A DNA stretch of 64,000 nt from Endozoicomonas sp965208385 (GTDB lineage Bacteria; Pseudomonadota; Gammaproteobacteria; Pseudomonadales; Endozoicomonadaceae), in assembly GCA_965208385.1 (NCBI GenBank), contig CBDBOO010000021.1, forward strand, positions 1-64,000. The letters are read 5' to 3'. The translations under genes and the position numbers were made by a program. Shown here in pieces: positions 1 through 9,386 of the stretch. Under the pieces are notes generated by a model, which was given only the letters and a program-made list of their open reading frames with translations, made no database searches and was not told where the DNA came from. Each line of letters starts with the position of its first letter. Positions within the stretch are counted from its first letter, which is position 1.

Positions 1-718
1 ACGGCTTGCGGGTCCGCACCGGGCGGTTCACAGAAAGTTTTAACCTTCATTGAGTTCAGTAGCCTGTAACTGTCACCTTTATCCTCATTCTTGAGTCCAA
101 GGTTTGGTTCCATGCACACTCAATGTTAACCAGAGCTGGTTTCATAAACTGTCGCCAATATCGAGTAAGAGCCGGTCGGCACATTCGCTATTGAGGGCAA
201 ATGACTCCTCTCTGCTTTCTATGTTCAGCCCTTCGTTGACGACTCCTGTCGGACAACTACTATGGCCTCTGCTGACTTCTGTTCAATCACCCTGCGAGAT
301 CACTCTCGCTGGCGCTATCGGTTGTCATCGAATTTGCTCGAACAGGATGATGAATCACTGCTCGCCGAGTCTGTTGTAACCAGTGGCTGAGAACTGGGAA
401 ATAACCCATCGCATGTTGAACAGATCTCCCCGGATAAGAGCATGAACTGTCAGTGCACAACCGCCGCATTTACCGTATCTCTCAAACCAGAGGGCTTTGT
501 GATCCTTGGCTCACTCGCCCACGAGACTCGGCCTTGTATGCGATTTCTGTCCGTCGGCTCGCACCTTTGCACTCAGACTGCCTCCGCACAATCTCTCACG
601 AGATTGCACTTGCCTTAAGCTAGTGGTTATCATCAGCAGGCGTCTTTACCGCCAGTCAGATGCTGGTTTACCCACAGGGGACTTGCACCCCATAAGTTCA
701 TGCCCATGCCGGGCGTAC
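1..718 (-). mobile_element. ORF-less group II intron, 3' end cut by window edge
   Basis: This is the same minus-strand unit as the 761-bp copies at 20639-22921. Read on the minus strand it starts GTACGCCCGGCATGG at 718, has a domain-I-like beginning, and runs to a domain V hairpin (GAACCGCCCGGTGCGG...) at the window edge; about 43 bp of the 3' end lie outside. It differs from the other copies at scattered positions, for example around 394-420, so it is a diverged copy and not part of that array. Small ORFs here are not conserved and are treated as chance. It sits in what would be the R'' box of an attC site. The intron call rests on the 5' end, the domain V and the AT-ending 3' end of the complete copies; the class (IIB-like) is inferred. 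Confidence 0.75.
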
Positions 719-760
719 CAAGCAAATCCAGGTGACGCCTACGGCGCACCTGATTTGGGC
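719..760. other. attC-like hairpin core between opposing introns
   Basis: The 42 bases left between the minus-strand intron and the plus-strand intron contain an imperfect palindrome: CAGGTG, a bulged A, CGCC, loop TAC, GGCG, CACCTG. This has the L''/L' stem, extrahelical base and small loop of an integron attC site. The outer R boxes are missing because introns occupy both. The downstream half (TTAGGTGCC) is found about 3.7 kb away, right after the second intron at 4466. No integrase gene is visible, so recombination activity is an inference from structure only. Confidence 0.7.
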
Positions 761-1184
761 GTGTGTGCCGAGCATGGCACTTAACTAGAGAGGTGAAAGT
801 CCTCTTACCAGGTATTCGCAGAGCCGAAGGTTAGCGAAAGGGCAAGGGCGTTGTCGCGAGGCAGGGTCTGAAGGAAGCCCAACGCAAAATCACGGGACGA
901 CGAACAGGAACCCGATATGAGGTGTGACGTATCTGGGGTCAGTGGGCACGTGACCACTAAGCCCTCCATCTGCAATTGAGATACGTTTTATAAATTGGGC
1001 GTCTACGTGATGAAAGTTAAGTGTCTTACCTCGGGAGGTCTGTCGTATGTTGAGGGATCAACTGACATCAGAGCAATCTGATGTGATCGTATGGCAGAAG
1101 TCAGCAGATGGCATAGTAGGCGGTTTCTTGTCGCTGAAGGCCGGAACAAATCACGGAAAGTAATCGTTGGGGAAGTATTTCTGA

Positions 1185-2510
1185 ATGGCATCTGACAAAC
1201 AACACATGTTGTCTCTGGACAAACCAGAGGATGAATCAGGAATGGGAAATCCAATTGAATCAAAATCCACCTTTTGTTCATCTTTAATGAGTCGTGTACT
1301 GGACAGGAATAATCTGGTGCGGGCTTTGAAGCAGGTTCAACGCAATAAAGGAGCTCCGGGAGTTGATGGTATGACCGTCAATGATCTTCCAGCCTTTCTC
1401 AAACAACACTGGCCTAAGATACGAAAGCGATTAATCGACGGAACTTACTCTCCAAAGCCGGTATTAAGGGTAGAGATTCCCAAACCGGACGGTCGCAAAC
1501 GCAAACTGGGTATCCCCACTGTATTAGATCGTTTAATACAGCAATCGATAGCTCAGGTGCTTCAGGAAGAATGGGAGTGCGAATTCCATGACAACAGTTA
1601 CGGATTTCGTCCCCGCCGAAGAGCACAGCAAGCGATACTCTATGCGCAGGAGACTCTGCGTAATGGATATGACTGGGTAGTTGATTGTGATCTTGAAGCG
1701 TTCTTCGACGGTGTCAATCATGATTTATTGATGAAGCAGCTCGAAACGAAACATCAGGATCAGGGGTTTCTAAGGCTCGTAAACCGCTATTTAAAAGCCG
1801 GTGTTGAAATCAACGGAAGAAAACAGGCGACAACGGAAGGTGTTCCACAGGGTGGCCCATTGTCACCGGTACTTTCCAACGTTGTACTGAATAATCTGGA
1901 TTGGGAGTTGGAAAGACGAGGGCTTCGGTTTGTCCGTTACGCTGATGACTTTATGGTGTTTGTGAAAAGTCAGAGAACGGGCACACGTGTAATGAAAAGC
2001 CTGCAGCGTTTTGTTGGAGAATCACTGCGACTCACAGTGAATACCCAGAAAAGTGCAGTAGGCCGACCATGGGAGAGAACCTTCCTTGGGTTTACGTTCG
2101 GCAAGCGGGCACTGAAAATTAAGGTCAGTGAGAAGTCGCTATCGAAATTGAAAGAGACCGTGAGAATGCTGAGCCGTCGAACGAGAGGCCATTCGATCAC
2201 ACAGGTCATCGCAGAGCTAAGAAAATCCCTGCTTGGCTGGAAAGCCTATTTCGGAATAGCCGAAATAGTGAGTCCTCTGCGAGATCTGGATAAATGGATT
2301 CGACGACGATTGCGGTGTTATATCTACAAGCAGTGGGGAGGAAAGGGTTACCGCATGCTAAGGCGTCTGGGAGTGAGTCGATTCCTTGCTTGGAATACGG
2401 CAAAATCAGCCCACGGAGTCTGGCGTTTAAGTGGTAGTCCGGCACTCACCAGAGCGCTGCCGAATAGATATTTCAGGAATTTGGGTTTGCCAGAAATGGC
2501 GACAAGATAA
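1185..2510 (+). CDS. ltrA: Group IIC intron reverse transcriptase/maturase
   Basis: A 441-residue multifunctional intron protein. It has the RT block from about residue 36 (RNNLVRALKQVQRNKGAPG), GYRP-like YGFRPRR, the PQGGPLSP block, and the catalytic YADD in RYADDFMVF near residue 247. A maturase (X) domain with GWKAYFG follows, and the class-C type C-terminus WRLSGSPALTRALPNRYF. It should splice the surrounding intron RNA and reverse-transcribe it during retrohoming. An internal ATG at 1287 (MSRVLDRNN) may be the true start: the corresponding leader is out of frame in the second copy at 23411-23524. No endonuclease domain is seen, which is normal for IIC. It appears intact, the only such RT in the window. 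Confidence 0.9.
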   Translation: MASDKQHMLSLDKPEDESGMGNPIESKSTFCSSLMSRVLDRNNLVRALKQVQRNKGAPGVDGMTVNDLPAFLKQHWPKIRKRLIDGTYSPKPVLRVEIPKPDGRKRKLGIPTVLDRLIQQSIAQVLQEEWECEFHDNSYGFRPRRRAQQAILYAQETLRNGYDWVVDCDLEAFFDGVNHDLLMKQLETKHQDQGFLRLVNRYLKAGVEINGRKQATTEGVPQGGPLSPVLSNVVLNNLDWELERRGLRFVRYADDFMVFVKSQRTGTRVMKSLQRFVGESLRLTVNTQKSAVGRPWERTFLGFTFGKRALKIKVSEKSLSKLKETVRMLSRRTRGHSITQVIAELRKSLLGWKAYFGIAEIVSPLRDLDKWIRRRLRCYIYKQWGGKGYRMLRRLGVSRFLAWNTAKSAHGVWRLSGSPALTRALPNRYFRNLGLPEMATR

Positions 2511-2523
2511 ACAACAGTCATTT

Positions 2524-2560
2524 GAAACGCCGTGCTACGTGATCCGTATGGCCGGTGTTG
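2524..2560 (+). ncRNA. Domain V hairpin of the IIC intron
   Basis: A 37-nt hairpin just downstream of the RT stop: GCCGTG and its distal partner frame a short loop with the bulge typical of the catalytic domain V. It fixes the orientation and the approximate 3' end of the intron. Confidence 0.65.
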
Positions 2561-2611
2561 GTGTGTCATGAGAACAGAGTCGGTCTGTTCGTAACTGTAA
2601 TTGAGATGGAG

Positions 2612-4466
2612 GTGGGCCCTCCGGTGGCGGCTTCTGGAAGCGACCACCAAACCACTGTGAGCTGCGTTGATTAAGAGTCAGGGTGGTGAGCGTCACAGAA
2701 AAGGCGCAACTAGATTGCGTCAGGTATGAGTTCGGGAGATGAACGCAAGTGAACCATTGATGACGTGTCGTAAGCGTATATATCGACATCAAAAATGAGG
2801 GGCACCACTACCTTATGATAAGTTCAGGGGTTATCCAGTTACTGCCTGAGCGGTGTCCGGCACAAAGATGGCATGAACCGATTTCAGGCTCTTTTATGGA
2901 ACATGAGAACCTGTCGCTCTGGTGTTAAGGGAGCCAGCCAAGCTGACAAACAGCAAGGCTCAGAGTACCAATACAGAGCACAGGGGCGGATCAGCTCGTA
3001 GTAGTGTTGAAGCATCTGTAATGGATGTGGAGCAAAGGGGCTGACTTATCCAGCGGAAGGAGTAGATCAACCGATTTATTGGAATGAATCTATGACGGAA
3101 GCAAAACCGTTCACAATTTCTAAAGAGCTTATCTATCAAGCCTGGCGAAGCGTGAAAGCGAACAAAGGTGCTGCCGGTATTGATGGTCAGTCTCTGGCTG
3201 ACTTTGAAACCCATTTAGGCAAGAACCTGTACAAAATATGGAACAGAATGTCATCGGGCAGTTACTTTCCTCCCCCCGTCATGCGTGTAGCCATCGACAA
3301 GAAAGATGGAGGCACGAGGCTGCTGGCGCTCTTGTTGAGAAGACGACGGTAGCCGACCGTGTAGCCCAAACTGTGGTAAAGCTGATAGTCGAGCCATTAG
3401 TGGAACCTGTATTTCATGAAAACTCCTACGGCTACAGACCTAACCGCTCAGCGCATCAGGCGTTGGCGTTAGCTCGAAAACGCTGCTGGCGACGAGACTG
3501 GGTCATTGATCTGGACATCAAAGGTTTTTTCGATAATCTGGATCATAAACTCATCATGCGAGCAGTGGAACATCACATCAGGGAACCTTGGGTATTGTTG
3601 TACATCAAACGTTGGCTTCAGGCTCCGGTTGAAAATGAAAGTCAGGAGTGTCCGCGCGTAAAAGGAACGCCACAAGGGGGAGTTATTAGCCCATTGTTGG
3701 CAAACCTGTTCATGCATTATGCGTTTGATCATTGGTTGGAATGTAATATCCAGAATGTCTGGTTTGAGCGTTTTGCTGATGATGCGGTTATTCATTGTCA
3801 CAGTAAACAAGAAGCAGAGTTCACGCTGGAAGCAGTAAGACGTCGTTTACTCGACTGTGGTCTTACATTGCATCCGGAAAAGACGAAACTGGTTTACTGT
3901 AAGGATGAGGACAGAACAGAAACGCATGAAAACACATCTTTTGATTTTCTAAGTTATACATTCAGAACGAGATTAGCCAGAAACCGGTATGGGAAATTCT
4001 TTCCCAACTTCTTGCCAGCGATGAGCAAGGCATCCGCCCAGCGTATCAAAGACAAGATAAGGGAGTTAGAAATTCCCACGAAACGATCATTGTACTCTCT
4101 TGAAGAGCTTGCAAAACTGATCAATCCACGTGTTCAGGGCTGGATCAACTACTTTGGAAAATTTTATCCATCAGAGTTGAGAAGAGTATTGTCATATGTG
4201 GAAGCCACTCTGGTTCGATGGGCTATGGGAAAATACAAGAAATTGAGGGGCAGAAAGAAGCGTGCAGCTCGATGTTTGGGGCGCATCGCTCAGAAAGCTC
4301 CTTGGTTAATGGCACATTGGCGAGCAGGCTGTGTGTCAGCGGTTGGATAAGAAGAGCCGGATGAATCGAGAGGTTCAAGTCCGGATCTGTGAGCAACTGA
4401 CGGGGAGGTTCCGCCGGTTGACTCGACTGGGAGGAGGGGTATCGTGAGGTACCTCCCTATCCCGAT
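2612..4466 (+). mobile_element. Second group II intron (bacterial E/F-like), directly after the first
   Basis: Starts approximately at GTGGGCCCTCCGG (2612). It carries a damaged RT gene, a domain V hairpin at 4353-4392 (GAGCCGGATGAATCG, GAGA loop, paired to CCGGATC), and ends CCCGAT at 4461-4466. It abuts the cassette end TTAGGTGCC. The 3' end resembles that of the ORF-less minus-strand intron (CCCGAT), but domain V and RT differ. Its 5' boundary against the IIC intron is inferred; only a few bases, if any, separate the two. Confidence 0.65.
3092..4350 (+). pseudogene. Frameshifted group II intron RT/maturase
   Basis: The N-terminus (MTEAKPFTISKELIYQAW...) is read in one frame to 3352. The rest (TVADRVAQTVVKL..., YGYRPNRSAHQ, PQGGVISPLLANL, catalytic FADD in RFADDAVIH, and the maturase motif GWINYFGKF) continues in another frame to 4350. 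The shift lies near 3330-3350, where the expected LLGIPTVADR is replaced by unrelated sequence, so a small insertion or rearrangement is likely. FADDAVIH and the C-terminus place it in a different RT class from the neighbouring IIC protein. Probably inactive unless helped in trans. Confidence 0.8.
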
Positions 4467-4540
4467 TAGGTGCCCCTAAACCTCTCAGTTCACAAAATCA
4501 GCTACTCTGTAATTTTTTGAAATTAAAATCAGAGGACGCA

Positions 4541-5422
4541 ATGCTAAAAGTCAGTACAGTTATAGTTTTTTGGATGTTTTGCTGCGATGTCTATGCAGGA
4601 CTTGAGGATTGGAAATCTTTAGTAGAAAAAACTTCGGAAATGAAAGGCTTTGTGGTTAGTCTTGTTGCTGTCGACAAAAATTCAGAAAGTATTATGTCAC
4701 TGAAGGAACTATACGCTGATAAACTTTGCAACCCTACAATATATTCTTTTGTGCATACAGATTCTTATGGTAATACTGTACCAACCGATGCCCAAATATC
4801 TGATGAACTTGCTCTCTACTGCCTTAAAAGAGGTTATTTTGGCGGCCTATTTAAAATCAAGCTTAATGCAACCGGAGAAATTATAGGTTTTATTTTTATT
4901 GACGAACCAAGTGATGATTCTTACATACATTTTTATCGGCATATACTTCTACAATTTAGGGGGAATGGGTATGGAACGCATGTGTTAAATTTATTGAAAA
5001 GTAATCTAGAGTCGATTTCTAAATATCTTGTCCCTATGCCGGAAGAATTAAAAGATGAACGATTTATGATTGCAGTTGAATTGATTAAAAAAAACATATT
5101 GCTTCTTGAAAAAAATCAAGAAACAAAAGAACAGTTACTAAAAAACATACCAACCCGAAGAAACCAATCTGAAATAAAAGAATATGTAAAACTTGTTTTC
5201 GATATCTGTAGCAATAAAATATTAAGGCACCTTGTCATTACAGCTATCTCGGTTAGACAAATATGGCTTTTTGAACCTCAGCGAAGGCCACAAGGGCTTT
5301 TGTCTAGCCCTGAACCTTTTGATAACCCTGCAAGTCGTCGCTCGCTTGAAAAAGCAGGTTTTCAAACAAAAGATACAAATGTAATCTTTCTATTTTCAGA
5401 AACCCCGTCATATATCAAATAA
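4541..5422 (+). CDS. Exported GNAT-like acetyltransferase (integron cassette 1)
   Basis: The start at 4541 is chosen because AGAGGA lies just upstream and the protein then begins with a signal peptide (MLKVSTVIVFWMFCCDVYAG). It has about 293 residues. GNAT motif A is visible as GEIIGFIFIDE followed by QFRGNGYGTHVL (acetyl-CoA loop R-x-x-G-x-G). Motif B may be NPASRRSLEKAGF near the C-terminus. About 110 mostly helical, Lys-rich residues separate A from B, much more than usual. The gene is AT-rich against its surroundings. It is the only gene between TTAGGTGCC (4466) and the attC at 5427, so it is a cassette gene. Export of a GNAT is unusual; substrate unknown. Confidence 0.65.
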   Translation: MLKVSTVIVFWMFCCDVYAGLEDWKSLVEKTSEMKGFVVSLVAVDKNSESIMSLKELYADKLCNPTIYSFVHTDSYGNTVPTDAQISDELALYCLKRGYFGGLFKIKLNATGEIIGFIFIDEPSDDSYIHFYRHILLQFRGNGYGTHVLNLLKSNLESISKYLVPMPEELKDERFMIAVELIKKNILLLEKNQETKEQLLKNIPTRRNQSEIKEYVKLVFDICSNKILRHLVITAISVRQIWLFEPQRRPQGLLSSPEPFDNPASRRSLEKAGFQTKDTNVIFLFSETPSYIK

Positions 5423-5426
5423 AAGG

Positions 5427-5482
5427 CACCTAACGAATAAGGATAGATTGCGCCCAGCCGCAATCTTATCCTGTTGTTGCAC
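5427..5482 (+). other. attC site of cassette 1
   Basis: R'' CACCTAAC, an unpaired spacer, a stem GGATA-GATTGCG pairing with CGCAATC-(T)-TATCC around loop CCAGC with one extrahelical T, then GTT and R' GTTGCAC. The R'' with its flanking GG is the exact complement of the start of the same cassette (TTAGGTGCC at 4466), as expected of an excisable cassette. The stem is shared with the attC at 15824-15878. Confidence 0.8.
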
Positions 5483-5637
5483 AAGCCCGGGTTGATTTCT
5501 GGTGAGGGTAGTCTATTGAAGTTTACTTCTTGGGTAGACATTGAATCAGAGCGTTTTTCCGGAACGCTCTTTATTCAAGATGTAGGCCGTCCGACCACTG
5601 CATTATAGTAGTCTGATGCTTTGTTATTCTGTAAGAC
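5483..5637. other. Non-coding stretch with terminator-like hairpin
   Basis: No gene recognised. A diverged copy lies at 15879-16030. Both contain AGAGCGTT, a short loop, AACGCTCT and TTTATTC, a hairpin that could be a terminator or the terminal hairpin of the neighbouring IS91 fragment. The last nine bases, CTGTAAGAC, are the target copy of the adjacent MITE. Confidence 0.4.
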
Positions 5638-5869
5638 GGCTATGTTCCCGCCAATAGTTGTATTGCTTACTCCCTATGTTTACAGGGCTACAGACGTGCC
5701 CTATAAAGTAGAGATATGACTAAATCTTGTATATTGCATTTGTTTATTGCCCAAAGAACAGCGATTTGTTCTGGGATACCTTCCTATCTCATGAATAGCC
5801 ATATGTGGAGCAGGAAAATAAAGTTTTTATAGGACTTTAGTGCTCCCAACTATTGACGGGAACATAGCC
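5638..5869 (-). mobile_element. 232-bp MITE, copy A
   Basis: Ends are inverted repeats GGCTATGTTCCCGCCAATAG and CTATTGACGGGAACATAGCC. It is flanked by a perfect 9-bp duplication, CTGTAAGAC (5629-5637 and 5870-5878). It has no coding capacity. An opposite-orientation copy of the same length lies at 8600-8831. The mobilising transposase is not identified. Confidence 0.85.
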
Positions 5870-5933
5870 CTGTAAGACGGTTTGTTATTCCCTCCGTTCT
5901 TGTGAATGGCGGTGAAGGTTTCTGTTTGTTAAC

Positions 5934-6296
5934 TCAGGTCGGTTTCATAAAACGGAATGCAATGTGCTTCATGGATTCGCCACACTTTCTGCATTTGAAT
6001 ACCGGTCGAATAATGGCTTTTATTGGGCTGATAATGACGTTCAGAAGTAGCTGCACCAAAAACAGTCGCTTCTTTGCATTGCTGTGTAGAAATCCGTAAT
6101 CCCGAGATCGTCGGAAGCGTTTGGGAAGGACGTGTTTTAATACCAACCACAAAAAATCTTCACCAGACAGAGTTCGGGTGTCTGTTTTGCCGGTTTCGCT
6201 GTTGATGTAGGCAAAGGTGACTTGTCCTTGTCGACTGGACAGAATGTTTTTATCGCTGATGACTCCTCTATAAAGGTAGCGAGAAAGATACTTTAG
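5934..6296 (-). pseudogene. IS91-family (Y2/HUH) transposase, C-terminal fragment
   Basis: The minus-strand frame reads YLSRYLYRGVISDKNIL, then the typical IS91 C-terminal block TLSGEDFLWLVLKHVLPK and RRSRDYGFLHSNAKK. The catalytic N-terminal part is absent, cut by the left end of a RAYT element at 6297. A nearly identical, slightly shorter fragment lies at 16089-16396. Both lie downstream of an attC site of the same type, which suggests that a longer segment was copied. Confidence 0.75.
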
Positions 6297-7135
6297 TAAT
6301 AAAAGGGACAGCCAATGATTTGACCTCAACAAAATCTGATCTATCTTTCTTCTGCCATTGATTGTTCATACGCAGGAGAAGCCATGACCCGTGCACGCAG
6401 AAACCTGATTGACCGTTCCAGTACACCTTACTACCACTGCATGGCTCGCTGCGTTCGTCGTGCTTTTCTCTGTGGCAAGGATTCGTTCTCCGGTCAGGAT
6501 TATGAGCATCGTCGGCAGTGGGTAGTAGATCGTCTGGATGCGCTGGTTTCAGTATTTGCCATAGAAGTCTGCGCTTATGCGGTGATGTCGAATCATTACC
6601 ATGTGGTATTGCACATTAATGCAGCTGTTGCTGAAAGCTGGAGCCGGGATGAGGTTTTTGCCCGGTGGACTCAGCTGTTCACCGGGCCGGTTCTGGTGCA
6701 GCGATATCTGGCTGGAATAAAGCTTGATCAGGGTGAACTCTTACGAGTGGATGAATACGCAGAAGAGTACCGAGGCCGTTTGATGGATATCAGCTGGTTC
6801 ATGAGGTGTTTGAATGAGCATCTGGCCAGGGAAGCAAACAAAGAAGATCAGTGTAAAGGTCGTTTCTGGGAAGGACGATTTAAAAGTCAGGCACTGTTGG
6901 ATGAAGCCGCTTTACTGACCTGCATGGCTTATGTGGATCTGAATCCGATTAGAGCAAAGCTGGCCAAAACACCTGAATCATCGGACTTTACTTCTATACG
7001 GTGTCGTATAGAGAGTCGTATAGAGTGTCGTACCAAAAAGTACACGGCTACCACGGGCAAAAAACAGAGTGTGCAGTTAAAGCCCCTTCGGGTCCAGGGA
7101 CAAAACCCGGATATTGCAATTCCTTTTACTTTGGT

Positions 7136-8465
7136 GGCTCTACCTCAGATTGTGTGGGTAAATTTCAGCGATTCACCCCTCTTGGATAAAGATCAAGGCC
7201 ACCACAATGAAAGTAAATTGCAGTTTTGAACCTTTCTCTGTTTCTGTAGCCGTAGGCTCGACCCTTGAGTCGCTGTATCTTTCCATTCATGCCTTCTGCA
7301 CGGCCATTGTCGGCTTTCAGAACTATTGCGTTAATAATTCCCCACAGGTGTTCTTTGATCATCTTGGCCACTTTACGAACAGGTTCAAGCCGACACCTCA
7401 GTGCCCAGCTCAGCCACCGTTTCCATGCCTTGATAGCCCAAGCTCGTGATGTGTAATTCCACAGTGTCATCGCCATCTCTTTGATGGCCCAGGCTCGTGC
7501 TGTTTTCAGCTTTGAATCACGCAACGGCTCGAACGCTTCCCACTTTTCATCGCTCATATTTTCAGGATTTGTTAGCCAGTCAAACCGGGTACCTTTGAGT
7601 AAGTCTGACCCTGTAGACATAAGCGCTTTATGCTCTTCTATGCGAACTTTATTGACCGCATTGCCTAAGTACTGGGCAACATGGAACTTGTCAAATGCTA
7701 TTCGCTCCCTGGCTTCTGGCACATGCAATGTGACTGCCTTGATAAAGGGCTTCCACATATCCATGGTAACGCATTCAATACCGGCTTTCTGGTCTGGCGT
7801 CAGGGTCTCAAAGTACTCATTGAGGCTGTCAGCTTTATGGTTGTCGGCCAAATGTAAAACAATGCCTTTTTCATGATCTGTAACCACAGTGACCTACTCA
7901 CGCCTCTTCTGGAATGAGGTTTCGTCAACGGCTAACCGTTTGGGATTGTCGTGTACTCTGCGTGCCAGACCTCTCGCTACTGCACGCTGTTGGATACCGT
8001 CGATGGCATTCCAGCTAAGCTTCATTTGTTGGGCAACTGCACTGGTTGTTGCCTCTTTCAGCCAGTCAATAACAAGTGCTTCAAACAAGGCCGTAGAACC
8101 AGAGTTCGGTTCAGCCCATGGAACCTGTATTGTTTTTACACCGTGATCGGAACATTGTGTACGCGGAACATCAGCAATAAGGATGGTTTGAAACTGGCAG
8201 GTATCCAGATGCCGCCACTTCTTCTGACGTCGATCGTAACCCGGAGAGGGTTTATCACAAACACTGCATTTAGAGGGCTTTTTGCCATCATGTTCGAGAA
8301 AGATTTCGACTTTTCCTTCAGTAATGGAGAGTTCCACGTGAGCGACATGCCACGGAGTTTCAACGCCAAGTATTTTAGAGTAGAGTTCTTTATCGCGCAT
8401 GTCGGCATCCTTGCCTTGAAGTGTTCAATATAGATTAAATCACCCACTAAAATTAGGGAAGAGCC
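7136..8465 (-). mobile_element. ISL3-family element in RAYT copy 1
   Basis: Terminal inverted repeats GGCTCTACCTCAGATTG and, on the other strand, GGCTCTTCCCTAATTTTAG. It is flanked by an 8-bp duplication ACTTTGGT (7128-7135, 8466-8473), which also shows the uninterrupted RAYT sequence. Length is 1330 bp, normal for ISL3. A decayed second copy lies at 47287-48000. Confidence 0.9.
7165..8400 (-). pseudogene. ISL3 transposase with in-frame amber codon
   Basis: The N-terminal Zn-ribbon (CSVCDKPSPGYDRR...) and middle part run from 8400 to a TAG at 7894-7896. The same frame continues VTVVTDHEKG... to YGYRNRERFKTAIYFHCGG. The two halves meet exactly at the stop, so a single codon (probably Tyr in the ancestor) became TAG and no frameshift is needed. 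DDE residues can be seen as the Asp in AVDETSFQ (first half) and in VTMDMWKPF, and the Glu in ADNGRAEGMNG. Probably inactive unless read through. Confidence 0.85.
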
Positions 8466-8599
8466 ACTTTGGTCAACTATCTGGAACTGGTTGACTGGGC
8501 TGGAAGAGTCATCCGGCCGGATAAGCGTGGTCATATAAGGCATGATGCGCCTCCGATTCTGGAACGGCTGGGCATTGATTCTGATGAATGGTTGAAGAC

Positions 8600-8831
8600 G
8601 GCTATGTTCCCGTCAATAGTTGGGAGCACTCAAGTCCTATAAAAACTTTATTTTCCTGCTCCACATATGGCTATTCATGAGATAGGAAGGTATCCCAGAA
8701 CAAATCGCTGTTCTTTGGGCAATAAACAAATGCAATATACAAGATTTAGTCATATCTCTACTTTATAAGGCACGTCTGTAGCCCTGTAAACATAGGGAGT
8801 AAGCAATACAACTATTGGCGGGAACATAGCC
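8600..8831 (+). mobile_element. 232-bp MITE, copy B
   Basis: The same element as at 5638-5869 in opposite orientation, with ends GGCTATGTTCCCGTCAATAG and its complement. The perfect 9-bp target duplication is GTTGAAGAC (8591-8599, 8832-8840). It is inserted in the RAYT gene. Confidence 0.9.
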
Positions 8832-9386
8832 GTTGAAGACTATAGGTTGGAACAACCAATTCCGGCGAGCGGTGGGACGGTTAACATCAATGCGGGCATA
8901 CGCAGAACAAGTAGGACAACAATGGATGCAAGGACTAACGGCATGCTGTCGAGTATTTTCAGGGTGAGCATATATTAGTCAAACTTCAAAAGTTCATTTG
9001 AAACAACCTGCTTCAATATCCCCGTAATATTGAAACTACAGTATTTCTGCCTTCGTTCAGTTTTTTAAATACATCAGTTTGAAATCTAAGTCGATTCTTT
9101 ATCAACATATCTATAAAAACACTTTTTCTTGTTGCTGCCTGCGTGAGTTACCAGAGAATAATTATTTATTGTTGTAAATGTATGTCGTTGAACATTGTAC
9201 TTTAATATTTTGGCTGTCCTTGAATATTTGTTTGTATCACCGAAATTTATTTTTATTGAGCTTAGTTCATTTGTGACCGAGGTATGGATGAAAATCATCG
9301 CAACTCGAGAGCAGAGGACACTCACAAATTTACCAACACCATTATCTAGAAATCTTTGGGTGTCCTGTAATCTGTGATTATTATGG

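Larger units (their letters stand above)
761..2607 (+). mobile_element. Group IIC (attC-type) intron with RT
   Basis: The 5' end GTGTGTGCCGAGCATGG follows directly after the attC hairpin and the sequence ATTTGGGC, as expected for class IIC introns, which recognise a stem-loop plus a short IBS1. It contains a maturase ORF in the domain IV position and a domain V hairpin at 2524-2560 (GAAACGCCGTGCTACG...). A domain-VI-like AACAGA/TCTGTT stem follows. The 3' boundary is placed near 2607 and is uncertain by about 20 bp because the next intron starts almost at once. A second, truncated copy lies at 22964-24192. Confidence 0.75.
6384..8967 (+). pseudogene. IS200-like Y1 transposase (RAYT-type), interrupted
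   Basis: Gene pieces 6384-7135, 8474-8599 and 8841-8967 rebuild a protein like the intact one at 16963. The HUH motif is in SNHYHVVLHI, and the putative nucleophile Tyr in CMAYVDLNPIRAKL. An ISL3 element is inserted with TSD ACTTTGGT and a MITE with TSD GTTGAAGAC. After these insertions the reading frame stops early, so the gene is dead in this copy. Confidence 0.85.
6297..9222 (+). mobile_element. RAYT-type Y1 element, copy 1, with nested insertions
   Basis: Left end AATAAAAGGGACAGCCA and right end TTTTGGCTGTCCTT are inverted repeats around GGACAGCCA. Between them are a leader of about 80 bp, a Y1 transposase gene, and a 230-bp conserved 3' tail. This copy is interrupted by an ISL3 element (7136-8465) and a MITE (8600-8831). 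Without these it is about 1.35 kb, like copies 2 and 3. No target duplication is evident, as expected for HUH enzymes. Confidence 0.75.

Noticed and set aside
104..784. Small ORFs of 60-110 codons repeated in the 1-784 and 19857-22987 regions
   Set aside because: They lie in structured intron RNA or attC DNA on either strand and recur only because the intron recurs; no protein family.
1185..4350. Reverse transcriptases as part of a diversity-generating retroelement that varies the 117-bp repeats
   Set aside because: Both RTs have group II maturase domains, lie in introns far from the repeats, and no template repeat with A-specific changes was found near the repeat gene.
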